Shown in pieces: positions 42,225 to 50,752 of a stretch of 64,000 nt of DNA. A program made the translations under genes and the position numbers. Position 1 is the stretch's first letter, and every line of letters begins with the position of its first letter. The stretch spans positions 62,001 through 126,000 of the forward strand of contig JACMOC010000036.1 of the NCBI GenBank assembly GCA_014378195.1. The letters run 5' to 3'. The notes below the pieces were generated by a model that made no database searches, was not told the DNA's origin, and saw only the letters and a program-made list of their open reading frames with translations. This DNA comes from Oligoflexus sp. (GTDB lineage Bacteria > Bdellovibrionota_B > Oligoflexia > Oligoflexales > Oligoflexaceae).

Positions 42225-44867
42225 TTAAAAGGTTTGGTTCACATTCAGATAGACCATGCGGCCGTTGGGTGAAAACAGCTCCTGAACCCGCTGGTCATCC
42301 CCCGTGCGCTCGTTATCATCACGTGGGAACTCTTTGTTAAAGACGTTGAGGGCACCGATCGCTACCGATCCACCCCAAGGGTGTGTCCACTGGTACTGGA
42401 CATCATAAGTCGAATACGAAGACAGGTGCCCGCCCGCAGTGGGAGTCGGCGTTTTGAGTTGTTTGGGGATAAAGTTGTTGCGTAACGAGACATCGTGGCC
42501 ATCTTTGCCAGCTGTCAGAGTATCAACCATTCGCCAAGCGGGATGACCGCGATCGCCAAGGTAATCGTGCTGAGGGGAGCCTGCAAAGGGGATCGATTTA
42601 GAATAAAATTTGCGGCCATAATCGTTAATAAAACTCAAAAGGAGCTTATCGACGTTCATGCGATATTGAGTCAGGACATCGACACCAGCATCTTCGGAAC
42701 GTCCGAGGTTGGCCGTAGGGACGCGAATTGTCTGTAGGGGCCCGGTTGGATCATTATTCACGTGAATGATCTGAATACCGGGCAAAGGCGTACCACGCGC
42801 TGCCGCATCCAATGCACGTTGAGCATCCACCGGTGTGATGACATCATTGATGCGAAGATACCAGTAATCAACAGTGAAAGAGAGATTCGTAAAGGGATCT
42901 GCTACAAAACCTGCCGACCAACTGAGGGAGGTTTCCTGTTTGAGGGACTTACTTCCGTAAGTCTCAATTTCAATTTCGTCCTGACGCTGAGGATTGGTAG
43001 CAAGATTCGGTGTGTCCACCAGATTTTTATAGCTGATTGTGCCTGCGTCGTAGATCTGGCTTAGAGTCGGGGCTTTGAATCCGGTTCCAATATTGCCACG
43101 AAGCAGGAGGCCCGGGAACGCTTTGTATTTAAGGTTTAATTTAGGGTTAGTCGTTTGACCGAAGTCGCTATACTGGTCGTGGCGAACCGCCAACTGCACT
43201 TCCAACTCCTTGGTCACAGGCATCAAAAGTTCGGCGTAAACAGCGCTTACGTTACGATCGCCGGACGCACTCTGATTTTTGAGGACCCCAAAAGCTTCCC
43301 CAATTTCAGAATTTCTATCAATATTTTTGCTGTAAAATTGATCGAAGCGACTTACGCCGACAGCGAGTCCAGCATTTCCTCCAGCCATCTCAAACAGGTC
43401 GCCTGAGAGGGAGGCGTCGTAGGTGTGCATGCGTGTTTTGTTTACAACGGTCGGCGTAACGGCAGACGAGGTGACGATAGAATGGACGTTATCGGACGAA
43501 AAATCGGTGGTGAATGGATCAAAGGATCCGTTCGAAACGGCGTTCGTTACGGGCGTGGTCAAAAAGAAACCATGAGGGCTTTTCGTGTCTTTTTTGCTTT
43601 CGGACCGACCGAAGTTGATGTTCCACTCCCACGATTTGTCTAAGGCTCCTTTGAGCCCAACATTGAGACCGAGGATAGTGTTGGTTTCTTCCCACGTCCG
43701 GTTTCCCCAAGCAAGAGCGCGGTATTTCAAACTTGCGTCTGAGCCTGGCGCCAGAGTTCCGCCGCTGATATTAAAGTCAGGTTTGGCTGCAAGAGTGGCG
43801 GCCGGAATAACAAAAGCGCCTGCATTCGGCGCCATATTCCAAAGATTGGCATTGCGTTGAGCGCGGAGCGTCGAATAAACCGTAAGTTTGTCGCTGAATT
43901 TGTATTCGAGGTTTTCCAAAAAGCCGAGCTGAGTGCTTTCAGGCGAAAAAGCCATTGCATTGGCGTAGTTATAGGGGCATTCTCCGTCAGGAAGCCGCTG
44001 TGTTGCCGGGCAGTTCGCGGACGTATAATAGGATGTCGTGGTTTTGGGGCTGCCATCCGCATTGACTGCAGGGCTGCCATCCGGATTTTTTGCAAGAGTC
44101 GATAAGCCGATGTTTCCGGGGACTGAATACGAACTGACGCCGTCTTTGGCCCAGGAGCGATCGCGCCAATAGACAGGTTCAACATGTCGATAGCTAAGGG
44201 ACGTCATAATACGGGCATTGTCCGTCTGCACACCATTCACATAACTCAAACCCGTTTCGAGCCCGCCTTTTCCCGATGGGTCCGCAATGCGGGCAAACAC
44301 CGCGTTTCCTTCAAAATCTTTTTTTGTGATGATGTTGATCACGCCACCCGCTGCGTCAGAACCATAAATAGCGGAAGCCGACTCCTTGAGAACCTCAATG
44401 CGCTCGATAGCGGCGATAGGGAACTGCGAAAGATCGACAACCCCCAGTCCGCCTTCATCAGGCAAACGACGGCCATCGAGCAGGACTAAGGTGTTAGAAG
44501 CGCCTACGCCTCGAATATTTACGCTCGTGACATTGCCGCGAGGATCATCCACACGCGGTGCACTGTATGAGCCATCGATCGAAAGAGCCATATTTTGAAG
44601 CACTTCACTGACAGTGCTCACACCACTTTTTTGTATAGCTTCCGCATCAACCGTCACAACTGCAGAGTTGCCTTCTACGTCACTGCGTTTGAGCCGGGAA
44701 CCGGTGACCTGGATACGTTCAGGTTCTTTTTTCGCTTTGGGTGACGCCACTTTTTCGGGATTTGCGGTCTCAGAGGCCTGGGCAAAACCTTGTGACGCGT
44801 TCAAGCAAAAAGTGAGCAGTGGCAACGACAATATGATTGCGCGACTCGGCGTTGAAGACAGCTTCAA
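42225..44867 (-). CDS. TonB-dependent outer-membrane receptor
   Basis: About 880 residues. The signal peptide is followed by a Lys/Glu-rich region and a TonB-box-like RIQVTGSRLKRSDV. The plug domain (about 60-170) shows VSTVSEVLQNM, NIRGVGASNTLVLLDGRRLP and IERIEVLKESASAIYGSDAAGGVINIITK, all typical of the family. The rest is a 22-strand barrel ending in YLNVNQTF. The style (VTGSRLKRS, GRRLPDEGG) is that of large-substrate receptors rather than plain siderophore ones. Start is probably TTG 44867 behind GGGAG; the frame opens earlier at 44885. No transport partners next to it, so the ligand is unknown. A TonB-ExbB-ExbD set is not seen nearby. Confidence 0.92.
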   Translation of the reverse strand: MKLSSTPSRAIILSLPLLTFCLNASQGFAQASETANPEKVASPKAKKEPERIQVTGSRLKRSDVEGNSAVVTVDAEAIQKSGVSTVSEVLQNMALSIDGSYSAPRVDDPRGNVTSVNIRGVGASNTLVLLDGRRLPDEGGLGVVDLSQFPIAAIERIEVLKESASAIYGSDAAGGVINIITKKDFEGNAVFARIADPSGKGGLETGLSYVNGVQTDNARIMTSLSYRHVEPVYWRDRSWAKDGVSSYSVPGNIGLSTLAKNPDGSPAVNADGSPKTTTSYYTSANCPATQRLPDGECPYNYANAMAFSPESTQLGFLENLEYKFSDKLTVYSTLRAQRNANLWNMAPNAGAFVIPAATLAAKPDFNISGGTLAPGSDASLKYRALAWGNRTWEETNTILGLNVGLKGALDKSWEWNINFGRSESKKDTKSPHGFFLTTPVTNAVSNGSFDPFTTDFSSDNVHSIVTSSAVTPTVVNKTRMHTYDASLSGDLFEMAGGNAGLAVGVSRFDQFYSKNIDRNSEIGEAFGVLKNQSASGDRNVSAVYAELLMPVTKELEVQLAVRHDQYSDFGQTTNPKLNLKYKAFPGLLLRGNIGTGFKAPTLSQIYDAGTISYKNLVDTPNLATNPQRQDEIEIETYGSKSLKQETSLSWSAGFVADPFTNLSFTVDYWYLRINDVITPVDAQRALDAAARGTPLPGIQIIHVNNDPTGPLQTIRVPTANLGRSEDAGVDVLTQYRMNVDKLLLSFINDYGRKFYSKSIPFAGSPQHDYLGDRGHPAWRMVDTLTAGKDGHDVSLRNNFIPKQLKTPTPTAGGHLSSYSTYDVQYQWTHPWGGSVAIGALNVFNKEFPRDDNERTGDDQRVQELFSPNGRMVYLNVNQTF

Positions 44868-44964
44868 AGGGAACTCCCAGCTCAAGTGTAAGGAATGTTG
44901 AAGTCGGGAGAATAGGAGACGAAAATAGATGAGTCAATGCAAAGAGGCAAGATAGGGAGGAGAG

Positions 44965-45003
44965 ATTAAAATTAAGAAACCCCAAGGCAAGAGCCTGGGG
45001 GTT
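44965..45003 (-). terminator. Probable terminator of the small secreted gene
   Basis: Stem AACCCC-GGC/GCC-GGGGTT with internal mismatches, then a T-rich run on the minus strand. It lies 41 bases past the stop at 45044. Confidence 0.5.
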
Positions 45004-45043
45004 CGGCGCGATATTTTTAATGGGAAGGACCGACACACTCTAC

Positions 45044-45541
45044 TTACTGTGTTATCAGGTTTTGCAGGTAAACATAACGCGAACGGATTTTGGTGTACGC
45101 CGATCGAAGCTGGTAGCCTTCGAGGGTTTTGCCTTGGCTGTAGAGTTGAGTCGAAACTTTCTGCGATTCGCGATTAACGGCAAGATACTTGATTTCAAGC
45201 GTATCGAGCTCAGCATCAATCGCGGCCGAGGAACCGTCCTGATCAAGCAATATGGCAAGGCGCACAGCTGAGTGTTTCAGGGCTGTCGTATCGTTGAGCA
45301 GATCGCCGAGGTAACTTGCGGCTGCTGTGCCTTGGATACCCGACGTCCGTAAGTACTTCGTTGCAAGAGTTTCTGCTGCGCCCGTGATGTTTTCCAGAGC
45401 ATACGCTGCATTCACCATGTCGGTGCTAATAACCGCTGGCGCCAAAACGAGCTCACCGGGGTGCGATAATGATTGTGCGGCATGGGCATGTGGTGCCAGA
45501 GAAAGTGCGAGTAGACTGACAAGAGCGAGTGTTATTTTCAT
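45044..45541 (-). CDS. Small secreted helical protein of unknown function
   Basis: 165 residues with a signal peptide (LALVSLLALSLAPHAHA). The mature part is helical and without Cys, with phrases AAYALENITGAAETLA and LDTLEIKYLAVNRESQKV. AAGGA precedes the ATG. It lies upstream of the TonB-dependent receptor in the same direction but is separated by a weak terminator and a gap of 176 bases. Not a family I know. Confidence 0.65.
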   Translation of the reverse strand: MKITLALVSLLALSLAPHAHAAQSLSHPGELVLAPAVISTDMVNAAYALENITGAAETLATKYLRTSGIQGTAAASYLGDLLNDTTALKHSAVRLAILLDQDGSSAAIDAELDTLEIKYLAVNRESQKVSTQLYSQGKTLEGYQLRSAYTKIRSRYVYLQNLITQ

Positions 45542-45696
45542 GATAGAGTCCTTCCTAAATGAGTCGCGAGATTCAACTTCCTAAAGTCATCCTAGACTTT
45601 CAGGAGAAGAGTTCAAGCCTACAAGAACGAAGTGTTCTGTGAACTCTTTCGCCTCAATGAAAACAAAGAGATAAGACCGAACAAGGAGGACTTGAG

Positions 45697-46719
45697 GTGA
45701 GCCACATCAACGAAAAAAATCGGATGGTCTGCGAGGCATGGGTACGAATCCACACGGATGCAACGCCACTTCTTCTTGGGACCGGTCTTTCTTGGCCTAG
45801 AAGTCGGGTTCAAAGGTTGCCGTTGCGCTCTCAACTGTGGCTGAAGCGTGAGGATGAACTGAGTTTTACGATGTCAGGCCCGAAGTTTCGCAAGTTGTGC
45901 GGTCTGAAATTTGCGGCCAAACCATTTCAGACTATCGTGAGCTGGGGAAGCGCGCGCTCGGCCTTTCTTTTAGGTCTCGCACAAATCGCCAAAGAAGAAG
46001 GCAAAGATCTCGAGCTTTTTCTTCTGAAATCTACGCCTTGGGAAACAAGCGGTACCGATCGCCTGTACGAAAACGCTTTTGCAGGACATACGGTTCATTG
46101 GGTGGACCGAAAAGATTGGCCTTTCATATCCTCTCTCGCAGCGCGCGAGGACGCTCTCGTCATTCCGGAAGGCGGAGTGGGTATTCATTGTCTCGCAGGC
46201 GCATTGACACTGGCTCTGGATATCTGTGATCAAATGACGAGGCTTGAGACTGAGTGGGAAACGATATGGATCGATGCCGGCTCTGGTTTTACAGCTCAAT
46301 CACTGATTTTGGGTCTCGGGCTCTTACTTCGCGATCCGCCTCATGTGAATGTTGTTCTATGTGCAGGCAATGCCGAGTCCTTTGCCGGAGGGCTCCAATC
46401 TCTGGAAGCGGCCCTAAAAAACGCCTTGAATATATCTGCAATACCAGCTCCGTATAGCTGCCATCGGCCGCCGACCGCAGCCTCGTATGGTGCAACGAAT
46501 CAGGCTGTCTGGTCGACTATTGCACGTTACCACCAATCGATGGGCATACTTTTAGATCCGCTTTACACCGCCAAACTTATGATGTGTTTTGAAGCTTATC
46601 CTGAAAATGAGGCAGGTTCGTTGTCGACTTTGATTATCCATTCCGGAGGTGGACTCAACAATTTCGGCTATAAATCAGGACTTACAGTTCATCACAGCCC
46701 GGCAAGTCCTTCCGAGTGA
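45697..46719 (+). CDS. PLP-dependent enzyme, ACC-deaminase/D-cysteine-desulfhydrase-like
   Basis: 340 residues of the fold-type II PLP family. The segment LWLKREDELSFTMSGPKFRKL contains the Schiff-base Lys within a GPKxRKL motif, close to the GNKxRKL of D-cysteine desulfhydrases and ACC deaminases. ETIWIDAGSGFTAQSLI is the phosphate-loop region and IIHSGGGLNNFGY the ending. N-terminal part TPLLLGTGLSWPRS is family-like. Such enzymes break down D-cysteine or 1-aminocyclopropane-1-carboxylate; activity here is undecided. Start is GTG with AAGGAGGA eight bases before. Single gene; followed by a small membrane protein. Confidence 0.8.
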   Translation: MSHINEKNRMVCEAWVRIHTDATPLLLGTGLSWPRSRVQRLPLRSQLWLKREDELSFTMSGPKFRKLCGLKFAAKPFQTIVSWGSARSAFLLGLAQIAKEEGKDLELFLLKSTPWETSGTDRLYENAFAGHTVHWVDRKDWPFISSLAAREDALVIPEGGVGIHCLAGALTLALDICDQMTRLETEWETIWIDAGSGFTAQSLILGLGLLLRDPPHVNVVLCAGNAESFAGGLQSLEAALKNALNISAIPAPYSCHRPPTAASYGATNQAVWSTIARYHQSMGILLDPLYTAKLMMCFEAYPENEAGSLSTLIIHSGGGLNNFGYKSGLTVHHSPASPSE

Positions 46720-46797
46720 TTACACCACCCGTTATCCTGTAAAATAAGGAGTGTAGGTCAAGGCGAAGTCTTGGGGAAAAAAGGGTAGGGCCGAGCG

Positions 46798-47238
46798 ATG
46801 AGTAAAACAAAAAAATCTAAAGACTCTTCAAGACGCCAGACCAAGGCGAGCAGGCCTGTCTCTCATGCGAATGCTGTAGGCCATTCGGTGCCTCTACGCA
46901 GAAAGGCCGACGGCTTTGCTACCGTTTTTTTAGTGGCGCTCAGTTTCACGATAGGTATGCTCTCGATCAAAGTTTTTGAAAAATATGAAACGTATCGAGG
47001 AAAACGGAAGTTGGCACACGTGAGCGCGATATCAACAGCAGAGCTTCTGCCAATGAAAGTCAAAGCTCAACGAGCGCCTGTTTACGAAGCGCCCTATCGC
47101 AAGGCTCAGACCGTGGGTATGTATTTCAAGGATTTTCGATTGAATGTGGCAGGACACGGAAACGACTGGGTAAAAATTGGGCCGGAGCGATATATGTATC
47201 GTTCCGACCTTGAGGGGATAGAGAAAAAGGCTTTTTGA
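46798..47238 (+). CDS. Single-pass membrane protein with an SH3-like periplasmic domain
   Basis: 146 residues. A basic N-terminus of 38 residues (Lys/Arg/Ser-rich) precedes one membrane helix (FATVFLVALSFTIGMLSI). The periplasmic 75 residues read as a bacterial SH3-like domain (APVYEAPYRKAQTVGMYF, NDWVKIGPERYMYRSDL). Such domains bind peptidoglycan or peptides. The basic cytoplasmic part may bind DNA or membrane. No sure operon link; the ribosome site is weak (AGGG). Function unknown. Confidence 0.6.
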   Translation: MSKTKKSKDSSRRQTKASRPVSHANAVGHSVPLRRKADGFATVFLVALSFTIGMLSIKVFEKYETYRGKRKLAHVSAISTAELLPMKVKAQRAPVYEAPYRKAQTVGMYFKDFRLNVAGHGNDWVKIGPERYMYRSDLEGIEKKAF

Positions 47239-47448
47239 GCTCAGCTTTTCATTTTGTAAATGGAGGGCCATCCTTCGGTGCTCGGATCAGAAGAGAATGA
47301 TTTTTAGCCATCAGCGTAACCTCCGCTCAGTGACAAGACCTACATCCTACTCTTCGCGCATTGCCGGACGGACTCAAGTGTCCATTCATTTCGTCAACGA
47401 TTAAAAATGCTTACGCCTCTTGATTAAATCGAAGCAAAGATGCCATCC

Positions 47449-48429
47449 TCAGGATTTTGCCGAGTGCTGCACGATCCACGCGTGAATAGCTTTCATCACG
47501 TCCTCTTTCTCAGGCTCATTCATCACTTCGTGATAGAGACCCTTGTATACAATCTTCTTTTTCTCAGGAGCGACCATCTCGTCAAAAAACGTGAGTGTTG
47601 CGCCCGGGTCGATAATTTTGTCGTCCGTAGGGACGAGAAAAAGCATCGGATGCTTGAAGTCCTTCACATGCGCCCAGAGGAGCTTTTTGGTGTCGAGATA
47701 ACTCAGGTAAAAAGCGGGTGAGGCCAGCCCATGGTTAAGCGGGTCGGTTTTATAATGAGTGACGACCGCCGGATCACGCGATACAAGATCGCCCAGAGGC
47801 TCACCCGGAATGGACAGTGAGGGCATAATCTTATTCAGAAAACGCGCTGCAAAATCTTTGATTTTGGGGACTTTAAACGCCAGATCAATCATAGGCGAAG
47901 TCACAGTTACGGATGCCAGTTCGAGATCAGGATGAAGCTGAAGCATACGAAGGGCAATAAGACCACCCATGCTATGCGCGACGAGATGAATCTCGGCCTT
48001 TCCGTAGCGATTTTTGAGGTACTGCGTGTAGCGCCCGATCGCAAAAGCGGCGTCTTCAGCATACTCGTCGAAATGGTCGATATGCCCACGATTGCCGGAA
48101 GATTGGCCATGACCGCGATGGTCAAACGCATAAATTGATCCGACGATATCCCGGAAGGAGTGGGGCAGATGCATATAACGGCCGCTATGCTCGCCCTGGC
48201 CGTGCAAAGCAATGATTGCTTTGTGGGCGTTAGGTTCCGCTGGACTGTTCGATCGAAAGAGGTGCGCAAAGAGATGAGTGATACCGCGGGGAATCGTTTC
48301 GAATTCGACGACCCAATCGGTGGGCAAGGCCGGGAAACCCTCGGGCTGAGTGGGAGCCTGAGGGCTCTTATGTTTGTTCGCAGCCGAAAAAACTGGAGCG
48401 AAATGACAAGTCAGAGCTGATGATTCCAT
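47449..48429 (-). CDS. Lysophospholipase/monoacylglycerol-lipase-like hydrolase
   Basis: 326 residues, alpha/beta hydrolase of the serine aminopeptidase S33 (Hydrolase_4) group. It has AIIALHGQGEHSGRY (oxyanion strand), FDHRGHGQSSG, the elbow VAHSMGGLIA with the nucleophile Ser, the acid in VPTDDKIIDP and the base in GLYHEVMNEP. This pattern is that of PldB and bacterial monoacylglycerol lipases. No signal peptide, so a cytoplasmic role in lipid turnover is likely. AAAGGA lies seven bases before the ATG. Single gene. Confidence 0.88.
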   Translation of the reverse strand: MESSALTCHFAPVFSAANKHKSPQAPTQPEGFPALPTDWVVEFETIPRGITHLFAHLFRSNSPAEPNAHKAIIALHGQGEHSGRYMHLPHSFRDIVGSIYAFDHRGHGQSSGNRGHIDHFDEYAEDAAFAIGRYTQYLKNRYGKAEIHLVAHSMGGLIALRMLQLHPDLELASVTVTSPMIDLAFKVPKIKDFAARFLNKIMPSLSIPGEPLGDLVSRDPAVVTHYKTDPLNHGLASPAFYLSYLDTKKLLWAHVKDFKHPMLFLVPTDDKIIDPGATLTFFDEMVAPEKKKIVYKGLYHEVMNEPEKEDVMKAIHAWIVQHSAKS

Positions 48430-48505
48430 AAAGGCATCCTTTTAGAGGCTATGCTGGCTATCCATTGGTGATATAGGATAAACTGCCTCGGATGTCATGC
48501 CCTTC

Positions 48506-48730
48506 TTAACTAGCCCGATTAAATGTCCTTGGTTTGACGGCCTTCACCTCTTCGATACGCTCAATGAGTATATCGCGAAGCTCACTGTAACAGTCTTCAC
48601 AGATAGATTCGTCGATCAGATTTTCCGTGAGATCATTCCAAACGATCAATGCCGCCAGCGCTTGATCGCTGAAGGTACGTTTTGAAAGTCGGGCTGGATT
48701 CGCACAGCGCGGGCATTCTTGCGTCTTCAT
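48506..48730 (-). CDS. Small protein with two CxxC pairs
   Basis: 74 residues. CPRCANPARLS at the start and CEDCYSEL at position 43-46 form a possible zinc ribbon. The rest is helical and charged. AAAGGA lies nine bases before the ATG. Such proteins often bind zinc and are small accessory factors. No family recognised; the function is unknown. Confidence 0.6.
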   Translation of the reverse strand: MKTQECPRCANPARLSKRTFSDQALAALIVWNDLTENLIDESICEDCYSELRDILIERIEEVKAVKPRTFNRAS

Positions 48731-48991
48731 ACGCCGTGTCCTTTCTGAGTGTGTTGGTTATTAAGAACCATTATGGAAAGCGTTGCTCCCCGCTGTCAAG
48801 GGCGTTACCAATATCCCAATTCCTTGAGGTCTCGTCACTGCTCTTGGAAGCGCGCCTTCATCGGTATAATTATGTCAAAGCTTGAGGAACCTTGCCAAAT
48901 TTCTCTTTTTTGTGAGACAAATCAAACTGTTGACGGTACCGGTCTGCTGCCCTAAGCTCGAACCTGTCGTTTTTTCAAAGGAAGGATAAGC

Positions 48992-49504
48992 ATGCGCTCT
49001 CTGGCAGTTGCCATATGTCTTCTCGCTTTCATTTTGGCAAACCCAGCCCTGGCGATTGAGCTGCATGCAGGACAGAGTTGGTTTGAGCAGGGTGATTATC
49101 TTCTGGAGCCTGGCATCTCGATCGCTGCGGAATCGGATGCACAACAATCAGTACGCCTCGACTTCACAGGTCGCACCTTCGGAGGCTTCACGCAGGCAAC
49201 GGGTATCCTGAGCCTCAATCTCCCCTATAAGGTCCTTCCCTGGGACTTTGTTTATACGACTTATGGCCTCAGCCTCATGGATCAGTACACGGGCTATAAG
49301 AGTCCTAATCCCGGCAAAGATGAAAGCATCCACTCCTGGAACGTCGGACTCAACCTCGGAATCGGCTGGCAGATCTTCAAAGCGGATCACTGGGATGCTC
49401 GCCTGGAATGGAACTCCCATATTTTCGCCGCAGGTTTGGCTTTTATTTATATGACAACGGCACGGAAGACTGTCTTCACGGCTGCGATTGGCTACGAACT
49501 ATGA
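48992..49504 (+). CDS. Small secreted beta-barrel-like protein
   Basis: 170 residues. A signal peptide ends at NPALA. The mature part alternates polar and hydrophobic positions (IELHAGQSWFEQGDYLLEPGISIAAES in part; YTTYGLSLMDQYTG; SWNVGLNLGIGWQIF; ARLEWNSHIFAAGLAF) and ends in AAIGYEL, consistent with an eight-stranded outer-membrane barrel. First gene of a three-gene operon: its stop overlaps the next start (ATGA). A partner role with the next barrel-like protein and the protease is likely. Confidence 0.65.
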   Translation: MRSLAVAICLLAFILANPALAIELHAGQSWFEQGDYLLEPGISIAAESDAQQSVRLDFTGRTFGGFTQATGILSLNLPYKVLPWDFVYTTYGLSLMDQYTGYKSPNPGKDESIHSWNVGLNLGIGWQIFKADHWDARLEWNSHIFAAGLAFIYMTTARKTVFTAAIGYEL

Positions 49505-49959
49505 ATGATAAGGCGAAGGTTCTCACCTCAATCCTCGTTGCTTTCACGCTTCTGGGGATGCCGAGTCCGCTCTGGGCTGCGCGTATCAGTCTTATGCTGG
49601 GCCCTCCGAGTTTAGGGCAAGGGGGAGCGAATCCCATTTCGATACCTCCCATCGATCCTATCGAATACCAGTTTTCGTACATCACCGACGACAACCGCGA
49701 GTTTATGGTGAGCGTGATCCCAGGGCTCTTTTACGGACAAAGGTTCACGCTCGACACCATTACCATAGGATTGGGAGCCGGGCTGGTAATCTCAACGGCT
49801 GGGGTGGGCCTCGGGGTCTATCAGTCAGTGGGCTGGGACTCGCGGCTCTTTTGGAAACATTATCGCGCCTCGGCGGAGTATCGGCAGGTTATAGGCTACA
49901 CTGCGGTTGGCGCTGAGTTTCCCTATGCGATTCGAATAGGAGTGGGTTATGAATTTTAG
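49501..49959 (+). CDS. Second small secreted beta-barrel-like protein
   Basis: 152 residues. Signal peptide (LTSILVAFTLLGMPSPLWA). The mature protein has beta-type alternation (YQFSYITDDNREFMVSVIPG in part; GAGLVISTAGVGLGVYQSVGW) and ends in IRIGVGYEF with a final Phe, as for outer-membrane barrels. The ATG overlaps the stop of the first barrel gene by four bases; the protease gene starts within its last codons (11-base overlap). It is too different from the first protein to be a plain duplication. Confidence 0.65.
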   Translation: MNDKAKVLTSILVAFTLLGMPSPLWAARISLMLGPPSLGQGGANPISIPPIDPIEYQFSYITDDNREFMVSVIPGLFYGQRFTLDTITIGLGAGLVISTAGVGLGVYQSVGWDSRLFWKHYRASAEYRQVIGYTAVGAEFPYAIRIGVGYEF

Positions 49960-50752
49960 ATCCCTCGCTATAGGACTTATTCTGAGTTTGGTTCTCGGTC
50001 CTCAGTCCTTGAAAGCCTTTGTTCATATTTCTCCCAGCAAACCTCACTTGCCAGTCAGCCCTAACAATCCCACCATTACATTTCAGTGGAATGGGAGTGC
50101 ACCTGTGTTATCCGACAAAGGCGACGTTTTTGACGGAATCTACGCAGATTCCTCCGATACCGAACTTATGGAAGTCCTTTTGAAGGCTGCTATGGGCAAG
50201 TGGAACGAAGTGGAAAGCGCCTATCTTAATTTTGAAGTGGTACTGAACAAAAATGCAGTCACTAATTCGGAGGATGAAATCTATGCGATCGTTGTAGAAG
50301 ATCAAGATTCGCAAACAGTCGCAGCCGCTGCTCTGCCGAGCTTTCAAAGCTCAAATCCAGATGACTCGCCTCTTAAAAAAAACGGCCACATCATCTATGA
50401 TTGCGATATTTCAGTCTCAACAAACGCGGTCTCGGCAAAGTATCTGCTTAAAACGCTTACTCATGAACTGGGGCATTGTGTCGGCCTCGGCCACCCCCAT
50501 TCCGATTACAATTCCATCATGAGTTATGCAAACAGTTCGGATACGGCTGAACTTGGTTTGGATGATAAGGCAGGGATATCGTTTCTCTATCCCGAGCCAG
50601 GTGTGTCACAAAAAGTGAAATATATGACGAGTTGTGGTGTGCTTGCACTCAGGAGTGATGACGATCCTAGGGCTGAAGGTGGATACCGTTGGCCAACGCT
50701 CTTTCTCCTGCTATTGCCCTTGTTGCTGGGTTTCAGGAAACAATTTTTGTGA
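49949..50752 (+). CDS. Matrixin-like zinc metalloprotease with a C-terminal membrane tail
   Basis: 267 residues. The signal peptide is followed by a matrixin-type fold: the zinc site HELGHCVGLGHPH (HExxHxxGxxH) and the Met-turn SIMSYA, so a full metzincin active site is present. The last 40 residues comprise SCG, an acidic/basic spacer and a helix (TLFLLLLPLLLGF) ending RKQFL, a layout like C-terminal sorting signals (MYXO-CTERM-type and others). The start has AGGAG seven bases upstream and overlaps the second barrel gene. The 3' end overlaps the convergent cyclase gene by 20 bases. Its substrate may be a surface or prey protein; unproven. Confidence 0.82.
   Translation: MNFRSLAIGLILSLVLGPQSLKAFVHISPSKPHLPVSPNNPTITFQWNGSAPVLSDKGDVFDGIYADSSDTELMEVLLKAAMGKWNEVESAYLNFEVVLNKNAVTNSEDEIYAIVVEDQDSQTVAAAALPSFQSSNPDDSPLKKNGHIIYDCDISVSTNAVSAKYLLKTLTHELGHCVGLGHPHSDYNSIMSYANSSDTAELGLDDKAGISFLYPEPGVSQKVKYMTSCGVLALRSDDDPRAEGGYRWPTLFLLLLPLLLGFRKQFL

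Noticed and set aside
42225-45541. Siderophore uptake locus around the TonB-dependent receptor
   Set aside because: No ABC transporter, siderophore enzymes or TonB set adjoins; the ligand cannot be given.
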